From contig NZ_PIUM01000034.1 in the NCBI RefSeq assembly GCF_002845745.1, positions 1-64,000 on the forward strand: a stretch of DNA of 64,000 nt, given 5' to 3'. The notes below the pieces were generated by a model that was not told the origin of the DNA, searched no databases, and saw nothing but the letters and a program-made list of their open reading frames with translations. Source of the DNA: Telmatospirillum siberiense. GTDB lineage: Bacteria; Pseudomonadota; Alphaproteobacteria; Rhodospirillales; Magnetospirillaceae. Position 1 is the first letter of the stretch, and each line of letters begins with the position of its first letter. Positions 10,366-18,220 of this stretch are shown here, piece after piece. The position numbers and the translations under genes were made by a program.

Positions 10366-11484
10366 TTATTGCCCGGGCGGTGCCTCCTCATCGATCATGA
10401 CGACCCGGCATGGCTGGGCGGTGTTCCGCCGGCAACGCTCCGTCGCCTGATTGGTGGCGGCTTGTGTATCTTTGACGCCGGCCCGCCAGCCGAAATGCCC
10501 GTCGGCCGACAAGGCAAAGGCTTTGTGTCCATGGGCGTCGAGAAAATCGAGGAAGGCGATTCGGCCCCGTTCGCCCAGTCCATCGGGATAGCGGGCGTCG
10601 GCCGTCCATTCGTCGGGCAGTGGTTGCCCGAGCAGTTTCAGCTGTTGTTTTTCCAGGAATGTGTCGACATATGCCGTCCAGATCGGCGCGCCGGCCCTTG
10701 AAAACAGGGTATGCCCGTCGGCTTCGAAAGGTGGCGCGGCGATGAACTCCGCCCGGCCGCCGGCTTCCGTGAAGGCCTGATAAAACCGCCGGGCCAGGGT
10801 GGGGCCGAAATAATGGTCGTTCTCGGAATAGACCCACAGCGTGGGAATGCGGGCCGTCTCGCCGAAGGTGCCGAAGGCCCCGACGAGGGCGGAATCATTG
10901 CAGACTTCGTCCGGACGGACGGAGCCGCGGCCGCCGGCAAAATTGATGGCCGCCACCAGACCGGGGGGTGGATCGGCGGCGAGGGCGACCGTGGTGAAAC
11001 CGCCGGTCGACCGTCCGACGCTGATGATTTTCGTGCCGTCCACGTAAGGCTTCTCCGTCATCAGCCGGATGACCTCGCGCGCGTCTTCGGCGGCGGCGCG
11101 GCCCGCCGGTTCATAGACCGCCGAGGAACAGGACACTCCGCTGCCCTCCGCGTAACTGCCGCCGGAGGCACCGAAAGCGCGGCGGGTGAAGGTGACGGCC
11201 GTCCAGCCGCGTCTGGCGAATTCGCGAGCCTGTCCGCGCATGCCGCTCGGGAAGACATTTTTCCGCTCGGCGCTATCGCGGGGCGTTCCATGGTTGATGA
11301 TGGCCAGAGGGTGGCGCCGCTCGTCATTGGGACGCACCACGAGCGCGTCGAGTGTGACCGTTTCCGACCCGAAGAGGTCTTGGAAGGTGGCGTGAAGCGT
11401 CAGCGGCTCCTCGATCAGTTCGCTGGCCGCGGCGGGGGGCGCGCCCAGGAACAGGGCCAGCAGCAGAATGCAGGGGCTTTTCAT
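10366..11484 (-). CDS. Secreted alpha/beta hydrolase (dienelactone-hydrolase/peptidase-like)
   Basis: A 372-residue protein with an N-terminal signal peptide (MKSPCILLLALFLGAPPAAA, cleavage likely after AAA). The body is a serine hydrolase: nucleophile in VGRSTGG, Asp in SENDHYF, His in ADGHTLF. The oxyanion region is INHGTP. The substrate is unknown; the fold group includes prolyl oligopeptidase-, CocE- and dienelactone-type enzymes. Cys pairs (VSCSS, EVCND, ERCRRN, QPCRV) suggest disulfides in the periplasm. AAGGAAA lies upstream of the ATG. It follows the antiporter by 13 bp and is the last gene of the gloB-gst-cupin-antiporter run. Confidence 0.8.
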   Translation of the reverse strand: MKSPCILLLALFLGAPPAAASELIEEPLTLHATFQDLFGSETVTLDALVVRPNDERRHPLAIINHGTPRDSAERKNVFPSGMRGQAREFARRGWTAVTFTRRAFGASGGSYAEGSGVSCSSAVYEPAGRAAAEDAREVIRLMTEKPYVDGTKIISVGRSTGGFTTVALAADPPPGLVAAINFAGGRGSVRPDEVCNDSALVGAFGTFGETARIPTLWVYSENDHYFGPTLARRFYQAFTEAGGRAEFIAAPPFEADGHTLFSRAGAPIWTAYVDTFLEKQQLKLLGQPLPDEWTADARYPDGLGERGRIAFLDFLDAHGHKAFALSADGHFGWRAGVKDTQAATNQATERCRRNTAQPCRVVMIDEEAPPGQ

Positions 11485-11497
11485 TCGGGGTTTCCTT

Positions 11498-13267
11498 TTA
11501 TCCTTCGGGAAGTCCGATGGCCGCGATCAGCCTGGCCTTGAACTTTTCCCAACCCGCGAGAGGTTTTTCTTCCGGTTCGAGAGCGATGCCAACCGAAAGG
11601 ATCCGGCCCTCCTGCATGTCGCGAACGATCAGATCGATCGGTCCGAGATGCAGACGGTCACCGATCTCCAAATCGGAGTGGTATTCCCGGCGGAATATCT
11701 CGCCGATGGTCCCCGTCTCTTCCTCTTCGCCGATTGGCAGGCCGTAGCTTTCGCGGAGCGCCTTCAGGGTCGCATCGGGTCCGATGGCGAAATCTCCGTA
11801 GAGACTGGCCTCGGTCGCACCTTCGTCCTTCATCTTGCCGAACAGCTTGTCGAGCAGCGGCAGTTGCGAAGGCGTTGCCAGCAGATAGATCCGGTCACCG
11901 GCCTGCAGCCTTCTGGGCGAGTATTGAACGGTTCCCTCCCGATGCAGCAGGAGGGGCCTGGCCCAGCGGGGCAACGGCCGTCCGTGGGCGATCGCGCTTT
12001 CCGGGTGCAATTGGTACGTCACCATTTCGCGGTCGGCCAGGCCGGGCAGATCGACCTCGACGCGTTCGACCAGGCCGGTCTTTTCCGGCACGATCAGTCC
12101 GAGCCAGCGGGCCAGGGGGCGGACCGTCCAGCCCTGGACGGCAAGCGAGACGAGCACGACGAGGAACGAAATTTCGAAGATGACGTCGCTGCCCGGCACG
12201 CCCCCCAGAACGGGAACCAGGGCGAGAAGCAGGGAAACCGCGCCCCGCAAGCCGACCCAGGCGATGAAAAAACGTTCCCGGGTACCGAACCGGAACGGAG
12301 CCAGGCAGCAAAAGACGGCGATCGGCCGAGCGAGAAAAATCAAAGCGGCGGCCAGAAGCGCGCTTGGCAGGGCAATGGCGGGAAATTGGCTGGGTCGGGC
12401 CAACAGCCCCAAAGTGACGAACATGCCGATTTGCGCGAGCCAGGTGATTCCGTCCTGGAAGCGGCGCAGGCTGCCGGCCGATTGCAGCCGCGCATTGCCG
12501 GCGACCAGACCGGCCAGATAGGCTGCCAGAAAGCCGCTGCCGCCGAGGAGGTTGGTCATGGCGTAAACGGCGATCGCCAGGCCCATGACGACGACGGGAT
12601 AAAGACCTGCTTCCAGCTTGACGCGATTGACGACGAGAACCATCGCCATGCCGCCGATCAGGCCGAACAGGACGCCGCCGCCCATTTGCCGGGCCAGGTC
12701 GACGGCGACGGCGGCGAGCCCTTGTCCATGTTGCCCGGCAACCACGCCGACCAGGGTCAACGCCAGGCAGGCCGCGACGGGGTCGTTGGTTCCCGATTCC
12801 ACCTCAAGCGTGGAGCGCACGCGGTCGCGGATGGTGATGCCGCCTACGCGCAGCAGGAAAAACAGCGCCGCCGCGTCGGTCGAACTCAACGACGTGGACA
12901 GCAGCAGCGACACGGGCCAGTCGAAACCCAAGAGGAAATGGGCCGGCAGAGCGAGCAGCCCGGCGGTCAGGACGACGCCCAGCGTGGCCAGGGTAATGGC
13001 CGGGGCCGCCGCCTGGCGATAGCTTTTCAGGCTGGTGTGGAACCCGCTGTCGAACAGAATGACCGCCAGGGCGGCGCTGGCGATCAGAAAGGCGCTTGGC
13101 CGATCGGTGAGCACGATGCCGCCCAGCCCGTCGCGGCCGGCCAGCAGGCCGATACAAAGGAACAGCAATAAAAGAGGCGCCCCGGCGCGGAAGGCCACCA
13201 CGCTGGTGAAGACGCTGGCCAGGGTCAGCCCCGCGCAGACCAGGATGATCAGATCGATTTCAGCCAT
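11498..13267 (-). CDS. CPA1/NhaP-type K+(Na+)/H+ antiporter with TrkA-C domain
   Basis: A 589-residue protein: about 13 transmembrane segments (residues 5-400) of the Na+/H+ exchanger fold, with LSTSLSSTDAAALFFLL and VESGTNDPVAACLAL, the latter holding the Asp expected for ion binding. A cytosolic TrkA-C/RCK-C-like part (about 410-490) and a C-terminal CorC/HlyC-type region follow. The architecture matches CvrA/NhaP2-type potassium/proton antiporters. The ATG at 13267 opens the first transmembrane helix. Its place in one run with gloB and a glutathione transferase suggests a role in pH/K+ adjustment during electrophile stress (inference). Confidence 0.88.
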   Translation of the reverse strand: MAEIDLIILVCAGLTLASVFTSVVAFRAGAPLLLLFLCIGLLAGRDGLGGIVLTDRPSAFLIASAALAVILFDSGFHTSLKSYRQAAAPAITLATLGVVLTAGLLALPAHFLLGFDWPVSLLLSTSLSSTDAAALFFLLRVGGITIRDRVRSTLEVESGTNDPVAACLALTLVGVVAGQHGQGLAAVAVDLARQMGGGVLFGLIGGMAMVLVVNRVKLEAGLYPVVVMGLAIAVYAMTNLLGGSGFLAAYLAGLVAGNARLQSAGSLRRFQDGITWLAQIGMFVTLGLLARPSQFPAIALPSALLAAALIFLARPIAVFCCLAPFRFGTRERFFIAWVGLRGAVSLLLALVPVLGGVPGSDVIFEISFLVVLVSLAVQGWTVRPLARWLGLIVPEKTGLVERVEVDLPGLADREMVTYQLHPESAIAHGRPLPRWARPLLLHREGTVQYSPRRLQAGDRIYLLATPSQLPLLDKLFGKMKDEGATEASLYGDFAIGPDATLKALRESYGLPIGEEEETGTIGEIFRREYHSDLEIGDRLHLGPIDLIVRDMQEGRILSVGIALEPEEKPLAGWEKFKARLIAAIGLPEG

Positions 13268-13322
13268 CCACCACCCGCCTGATCCATTCGCCGGGAATCT
13301 TGCCGGTTGCGGGGCGATTCCG

Positions 13323-13772
13323 TCAACCGGGTGGTTGCCATCCGGGCGGCGCCATTTCGAAGCCGCGGAACTGGAAGGCGGGAGACACCGTGCAGCCGAG
13401 CAGACTCCATGCCCCGGCGGGGCGCGCCGATTGCCACGCGCCGGCGATAACGACGGCTTGCGGTCGTTGTCCCAAGGCCAGTGCATTGCCAAGCCGAACG
13501 GTGACGGAAGCTTCGTCGGGCAGCGCTATCGACAGGTCCAGGGGGCCGCCGGCATACCAGTGCCAGATTTCCACCGCATCGATCCGGTGCCAGGCCGATT
13601 CCTCTCCGGCCGCCAGCAGATAATAAATGCTTGTGCAGGCGCCCCGTCCGCCGTCCGAAGGCTCATCCCGGTAGATCTCGCGATAGTGCCCACCTTCGGG
13701 ATGGATCCGGAGTTCCAGCAGGGCGATGACTTCGGCGGCGGTGAGGCCGTCAATCGCCATGGCGTTACCCAT
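13323..13772 (-). CDS. Cupin DUF985 family protein
   Basis: A 145-149 residue single-domain cupin. Typical DUF985 features are HPEGGHYREIYRD near the N-terminus, SIYYLLAAGEESAWHRIDAVEIWHWYAG in the centre and a C-terminal CTVSPAFQFRGFEMA. His/Glu residues suited to metal binding lie in the GGHYRE and WHRIDAVEIWHW segments. The start is either the ATG at 13772 (overlapping the gst stop, with GGAG 10 nt upstream) or the ATG at 13760. The biochemical role of the family is unsettled; sugar or nucleotide-sugar binding has been suggested for cupins of this type. Confidence 0.85.
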   Translation of the reverse strand: MGNAMAIDGLTAAEVIALLELRIHPEGGHYREIYRDEPSDGGRGACTSIYYLLAAGEESAWHRIDAVEIWHWYAGGPLDLSIALPDEASVTVRLGNALALGQRPQAVVIAGAWQSARPAGAWSLLGCTVSPAFQFRGFEMAPPGWQPPG

Positions 13773-14370
13773 TGGGTTTGGTCTCCGCGACGGAGGGCCG
13801 GCTTTCCTGGGCGGCGTACCACGTTGCCAAGGAGGGATGGCCCTGCCGCCAATCGAGGTCCGGCAGACGGAAATCGAGATAGCCCAGCGCGCAGACCAGG
13901 GCGATTTCACCGATGGAAAAGAATCCACTGAAACTGCCGGTTTCATTCTCGAAAGCATCGACGGCCCGGGTGATCGCGTTTCTCTGCCGATCGAGCCAGG
14001 CCGTCCAGCGATATTCGGCCGGTCGCGCGGTCGTCTCCACGCGGCAGACGAGGGCCGCATCCATGATCCCATCCGCCAGGGCCTGTCGTCTGAGTGCCGT
14101 CCATCGGGCCTCGCCGGCGGGAGGAAACAGCTTGGCGCCACCGTGCAGGCTATCGAGATATTCGCAGATGACCGGCGAGTCATAGAGATGCCCGCCTTCG
14201 TCGGTTATGAGAGCCGGCACCTTGCACAGCGGATTGTCGTGTGGAAGATCCGTATCGGCGGCCCAGGCATCGGTCGGAATCCGTTCGATCGCACCGCCAA
14301 GACCGATTTCCTGGGCGACGACGAGCACTTTGCGGGCAAAAGGAGAGGCGGGGCTATATCGGAGTTTCAT
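13765..14370 (-). CDS. Glutathione S-transferase family protein
   Basis: A 201-residue cytosolic GST. The N-terminal thioredoxin-like domain begins MKLRYSPASPFARKVLV, where SPFARK places the catalytic Ser. NPLCKVPALI contains the cis-Pro, and DSPVICEYLD is the glutathione-binding block. An alpha-helical domain follows. It lies 23 bp after gloB and overlaps the cupin start, so it is within one transcription unit. The conjugation substrate is unknown. Confidence 0.93.
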   Translation of the reverse strand: MKLRYSPASPFARKVLVVAQEIGLGGAIERIPTDAWAADTDLPHDNPLCKVPALITDEGGHLYDSPVICEYLDSLHGGAKLFPPAGEARWTALRRQALADGIMDAALVCRVETTARPAEYRWTAWLDRQRNAITRAVDAFENETGSFSGFFSIGEIALVCALGYLDFRLPDLDWRQGHPSLATWYAAQESRPSVAETKPNG

Positions 14371-14393
14371 GGGATCTCACTGATGGCTGTCGA

Positions 14394-15164
14394 TCAGAAG
14401 GCATCCTTGCGGCGGCGTATTTCGGCGAAGACCCGAATGGGATCCTCGCCGGGAAGGCCGACGCCTTTTTTCACGCTTTCGATATCGGCGCGCAAAAAGG
14501 GATTGGTCGCGCGTTCGATGGCCAGCGGCGAGGGAACCGTCGGCAGATCGCGGCTCCGCTTGGCGTCGATATCGTCGATCCGGGTCAGCAGGGCCTTGTT
14601 GTCCCGTTCGAGCAGGCGGGCGAAGCGGGCGTTGGATTGGGTATATTCGTGCGCGCAGTAGACCATGGTGTCGTCCGGCAGGCCGCGCAGTTTCAGCAGG
14701 GACGACCACATCTGTTCTGCCGTTCCCTCGAACAGGCGTCCGCATCCCAGGGCGAACAGGGTATCGCCGCAGAACAGAGCATGGCTTTCGGGGAACCAGA
14801 AAGCGATATGTCCCGACGTGTGGCCCGGCACCGCCATCACCACCGCGGCGGCTTCCCCCAACAGAAAGGAATCGCCGTCGGCCACCTGGGCGTCGATTCC
14901 CGGAATCCGCTGGGAATCGTTTCTCGCGCCGACGATCCGGGCCCCGTAGCGTTGCTTGAGCGCCAGATTGCCGCCGGTGTGGTCCCCGTGATGATGGGTA
15001 TTGAGAATATGAGTGAGCGTCCAGCCTTTCTGGGCCAGGCGCTCCTCGACCGGTTCTGCCACCGCCGGGTCGACCGCGGCCGTGGCCAGACTCGCCGGAT
15101 CGTGCAGCAGATAGACGTAATTGTCGGTGAGTACGGGTATTTGTTCGATCTGCAATCTGGACAT
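14394..15164 (-). CDS. gloB: Hydroxyacylglutathione hydrolase (glyoxalase II)
   Basis: GloB hydrolyses S-lactoylglutathione to D-lactate and glutathione, the second step of methylglyoxal detoxification. The 256-residue length is typical. The binuclear metal site is complete: THHHGDHTGGN (THxHxDH), PGHTSGH, FCGDTLFALGCGR and CAHEYTQSN. The start ATG at 15164 (MSRLQIEQIPVLTDNYVYLL) matches the family; the frame remains open upstream into the divergent promoter region. It is the first gene of the five-gene minus-strand run and is divergent from a methyltransferase gene across 126 bp. Confidence 0.96.
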   Translation of the reverse strand: MSRLQIEQIPVLTDNYVYLLHDPASLATAAVDPAVAEPVEERLAQKGWTLTHILNTHHHGDHTGGNLALKQRYGARIVGARNDSQRIPGIDAQVADGDSFLLGEAAAVVMAVPGHTSGHIAFWFPESHALFCGDTLFALGCGRLFEGTAEQMWSSLLKLRGLPDDTMVYCAHEYTQSNARFARLLERDNKALLTRIDDIDAKRSRDLPTVPSPLAIERATNPFLRADIESVKKGVGLPGEDPIRVFAEIRRRKDAF

Positions 15165-15290
15165 GGGTCGCATCCCTGCAAATGGCCCGTCGGCGCCGAT
15201 GCCGTCGGACCAAACCATAGCGCCTGGCGGCCGGTGGAGCCACGTTGATTTCACTTGCCGTCGCGAAGCGGGCGTTTCATTGATGGGGGT

Positions 15291-16028
15291 ATGTGGAGCG
15301 ACGTGATCGACCTTCGCGATTTTTACGATTCGAGCCTGGGGCAGACCGCCAGGAGAATGATTCGTAGACAAATCCGCGCCATCTGGCCCGATTCCCATGA
15401 CATGCGGGTCCTGGGGCTGGGTTTTGCCACGCCCTACTTGCGCCCGTTCCGCGACGAGACGGAACGGGTCGTCGCGGTGATGCCCTCGTCGCAAGGCGTG
15501 CTGCCCTGGCCGCCGGAGGGGCCGGGTCTCGTCTGTCTGGCCGACGAAGCCGAACTGCCGCTGGCCGATCGCTCCATAGATCGTGTTCTCCTCGTGCATG
15601 CCCTTGAATCCACCGAGCAGGTGCGGGGCACCTTACGCGAGATATGGAGGGTGTTGACCGACAGCGGACGCCTGCTGGTGATTACGCCCAACAGACGTGG
15701 CATCTGGGCTCGCCTGGACAATACCCCTTTCGGACAGGGACGCCCTTACACGCCGTCGCAACTTTCCAAGCTTTTGCGCGAAAACATGTACACGCCCTTG
15801 CAGACCGCCTCGGCGCTTTTCATGCCGCCGTTCCATTCCCGCTTCATCCTGCGCTCGGCGCCGGCCTGGGAACAGGTGGGAGAGCGATGGTTCCCGACCT
15901 TCGCCGGAGTTCTGATGGTCGAAGCCGCCAAACAGATCTATGCCGGCAGCACTCTTCGCGAACAGGCGCGCAAGAAACGCAGCTATCTGCCGATGCCGCA
16001 GGGCTTCCGCAAGATCGGGCCTGTTTGA
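15291..16028 (+). CDS. Class I SAM-dependent methyltransferase
   Basis: A 245-residue Methyltransf_11-type protein. The SAM-binding glycine motif appears as VLGLGFATPY, with an acidic LADEAELPLADRSIDRVLLVHALE segment (motifs II/III) and GRLLVITPNRRG as the post-I block. Its substrate is unknown. Methyltransferases of this type lie divergent from gloB in other alphaproteobacteria, from general knowledge. The ATG at 15291 is the likely start; GGGGGT lies directly before it. Confidence 0.85.
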   Translation: MWSDVIDLRDFYDSSLGQTARRMIRRQIRAIWPDSHDMRVLGLGFATPYLRPFRDETERVVAVMPSSQGVLPWPPEGPGLVCLADEAELPLADRSIDRVLLVHALESTEQVRGTLREIWRVLTDSGRLLVITPNRRGIWARLDNTPFGQGRPYTPSQLSKLLRENMYTPLQTASALFMPPFHSRFILRSAPAWEQVGERWFPTFAGVLMVEAAKQIYAGSTLREQARKKRSYLPMPQGFRKIGPV

Positions 16029-16127
16029 GGCGATGCCGCAGAGAGTCAAGGGTGTTAGACATTCATGCCGCCCATGCTCCCCGTTGCCTCTGGCTCCCCA
16101 ATGGCTTGAAAGACAACCGGAATTTTG

Positions 16128-16248
16128 AACCACCAAGGCACCAAGACACCAAGGCGGTGGAGTGTGCCACGGGCATTTTCCCGTCCTATGGTCGGCTGTC
16201 GGCCGGGTGATACGTAAGGCACCTTGGTGTCTTGGTGCCTTGGTGGTT
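16128..16248. repeat. Perfect 27-bp inverted repeat (ACCAAGG units)
   Basis: The 27 bases at 16128-16154, built of CACCAAG/GACACCAAGG words, are the exact reverse complement of 16222-16248, with 67 bp between. This lies in the 288-bp gap between the convergent methyltransferase and metW genes, which otherwise holds no gene. The perfect arms suggest a recently spread palindromic element. Confidence 0.85.
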
Positions 16249-16316
16249 AATCAAAAGCGGGACCACACAGGAGCCATCAGGAGGAAGACGCGCATCTGGC
16301 CAATTGCCAATACGAT

Positions 16317-16964
16317 CTAGCGTCTTTTCAAAAGGAAAACCGCCTGTTCGCCCAGCAGATTGGCCAGGCGGCCGCCGGCATCGAATCTGATGGTGCCTTT
16401 TGAGTCGAGGGAAATAGCCCGCTCGATGACGATTCCCAATTCATCGCAAAGCGCCATGAAATCGCGGATGGTGCACAGATGGATGTTGGGGGTGTCGTAC
16501 CACTGATAGGTCAGGGTTTCGGTCATCGGCATCCGGCCGTGGCGGAGCAGCGAAAGGCGGACCCGCCAATGCCCGAAATTGGGGAAGGAGACGATGGCCC
16601 GGCGGCCGATGCGGAGCATATGTTCGAGCACGCCTTTGGGTTCGCGCGTCGCCTGCAGCGTCTGGCTCAGGATGACGTAGTCGAAGGCGCCAGAGGGATA
16701 GTCCTTGAGATCGGTATCGGCGTCGCCCTGGATGACCGACAGGCCATGGGCGACGGCGGCGCGCACGCCGGCCATCGACAGTTCCATGCCTCGTCCGTCG
16801 ACCTGCTTGAAGCGGTGCAGATAGTCGAGCAGGATTCCTTCTCCGCAGCCAAGGTCGAGAACCCGGGAATTGGGCTCAACCATATCGGCGACCAATTGCA
16901 GGTCGACGCGGATGCTGGCGGCGCTCATGCCATTGGCGGATCCGTTAACCATGGCCGTTACCAT
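16317..16964 (-). CDS. metW: Methionine biosynthesis protein MetW
   Basis: A 215-residue methyltransferase-fold protein with [15 protein letters not shown] as SAM-type motif [21 protein letters not shown] and [22 protein letters not shown], all characteristic of MetW. MetW works with MetX in homoserine O-acetylation/methionine synthesis in many proteobacteria. Its ATG overlaps the metX stop by 7 bp, so the pair is translationally coupled. Confidence 0.94.
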   Translation of the reverse strand: MVTAMVNGSANGMSAASIRVDLQLVADMVEPNSRVLDLGCGEGILLDYLHRFKQVDGRGMELSMAGVRAAVAHGLSVIQGDADTDLKDYPSGAFDYVILSQTLQATREPKGVLEHMLRIGRRAIVSFPNFGHWRVRLSLLRHGRMPMTETLTYQWYDTPNIHLCTIRDFMALCDELGIVIERAISLDSKGTIRFDAGGRLANLLGEQAVFLLKRR

Positions 16965-18127
16965 CCCGCCCGGGGCAGGCCGCGGTGCTCCGCGGCCCCT
17001 TCGAGGAAACCATAAAGTGTGGCATGAAATTCCGGTTCGTCGAGAAGGAAGGCGTCATGGCCTTTGTCCGATTCGACTTCGACGAAACTCACATTGGCCG
17101 CGACAGCATTGAGCGCATGGACCACCGCGCGGCTCTCTCGCGTCGGAAACAGCCAGTCGCTGGTGAAGGAGATGACGCAGAAGCGGACCTTGGTGCCGCG
17201 GAAGGCATTGGCCAGGACGCCGCCATGGTCGGCCGCCAGGTCGAAATAGTCCATGGCGCGGGTGATATAGAGATAGGAGTTGGCGTCGAAACGGTCGACG
17301 AAACTGCTGCCTTGATGGCGCAGATAGCTTTCCACCTGAAAATCGGCATTGAAGCCGTAGGTAAGCTTGCGGCCCTGCAAATTGCGCCCGAACTTGCGAT
17401 GCAGGGCGGCTTCCGACAGATAGGTGATATGGGCGGCCATGCGGGCCACGGCGAGACCGTTTTGCGGCCGTTTGCCATGAAGCAGGTAATCGCCCTGGCA
17501 CCAGTCGGGATCGGCGATGACGGCCTGCCGGCCGACCTCGCCGAAGGCTATGTTTTGCGCGGAATGCCTGGCCGCCGAGGCGATGGGAATGGCCGTGAAC
17601 ACCCGGTGCGGGTAGCGGACCGCCCATTCCAGAACCTGCATGCCGCCCATCGAGCCGCCGATAACCGAGAACAATTGGTCGATGCCCAGATGATCGACCA
17701 GACGCACCTGGGCGCGAACCATGTCGGCGATGGTGATTCCGGGAAAGGTGACGCCCCAGGGCTTTCCCGTCGCGGGATTGATGTCGGCCGGTCCGGTCGT
17801 GCCCATGCAGCCGCCCAGGACATTGCTGCAGATCAGAAAATAGCGGTCGGTGTCCAGAATGCGTCCCGGCCCCACCAGTTCCTGCCACCAGCCGGGCTTG
17901 CCGGTGATCGGATGGATGTCGGCGACGTAATGATCGCCGGTGAGCGCGTGGCAGATCAGGATGGCATTGGATTTATCGGCGTTGAGGCGGCCGTAGGTCT
18001 GATAGGCGATGGTCACCGGCGCCAGATCCTCGCCGCAGTCCAAATGCAGCGGCGCGTCCGGTCCCAGGACCAGTTGATGGCCGGGGAGCACGGCGCCCGA
18101 GACGCTGTGGCTCTGGCTGGTGCTCAT
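16958..18127 (-). CDS. metX: Homoserine O-acetyltransferase MetX
   Basis: MetX acylates homoserine with acetyl-CoA in methionine synthesis. The 389-residue alpha/beta-hydrolase-fold enzyme has the nucleophile in [29 protein letters not shown] near the oxyanion hole, the Asp in SDWLFP and the His in DKGHDAFLL. The ATG at 18127 is preferred: GGAGAGG lies 6 nt upstream, whereas the TTG at 18142 would leave no room for a ribosome-binding site. A sigma70-like promoter precedes it. I see no recognisable SAM riboswitch in the 93-bp leader. Confidence 0.94.
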   Translation of the reverse strand: MSTSQSHSVSGAVLPGHQLVLGPDAPLHLDCGEDLAPVTIAYQTYGRLNADKSNAILICHALTGDHYVADIHPITGKPGWWQELVGPGRILDTDRYFLICSNVLGGCMGTTGPADINPATGKPWGVTFPGITIADMVRAQVRLVDHLGIDQLFSVIGGSMGGMQVLEWAVRYPHRVFTAIPIASAARHSAQNIAFGEVGRQAVIADPDWCQGDYLLHGKRPQNGLAVARMAAHITYLSEAALHRKFGRNLQGRKLTYGFNADFQVESYLRHQGSSFVDRFDANSYLYITRAMDYFDLAADHGGVLANAFRGTKVRFCVISFTSDWLFPTRESRAVVHALNAVAANVSFVEVESDKGHDAFLLDEPEFHATLYGFLEGAAEHRGLPRAGW

Positions 18128-18154
18128 CGCGTGCCTCTCCAAAAAGGAAAGAGA

Positions 18155-18183
18155 TTGCTAGGAGGAGCTTGGTCGCCTGTCAA
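18155..18183 (-). promoter_or_regulatory. Putative sigma70-type promoter of metXW
   Basis: On the minus strand TTGACA (18183-18178) is followed after 17 bp by TAGCAA (18160-18155), 28 bp before the metX ATG. The -35 match is perfect, the -10 match fair, and the spacing ideal. Confidence 0.55.
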
Positions 18184-18220
18184 CGGTTTCTTTGATCGAG
18201 GAACCGGATAAGGTTCGATC

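Noticed and set aside
9430-10701. 423-codon plus-strand frame overlapping the EamA exporter and hydrolase
   Set aside because: It runs through the phaB terminator and is out of frame with the clear EamA protein; its translation is low-complexity Arg/Gly-rich.
18128-18220. SAM-II-type riboswitch upstream of metX
   Set aside because: Alphaproteobacterial metX leaders can carry one, but the conserved pseudoknot sequence is not visible; a sigma70-like promoter accounts for the region.
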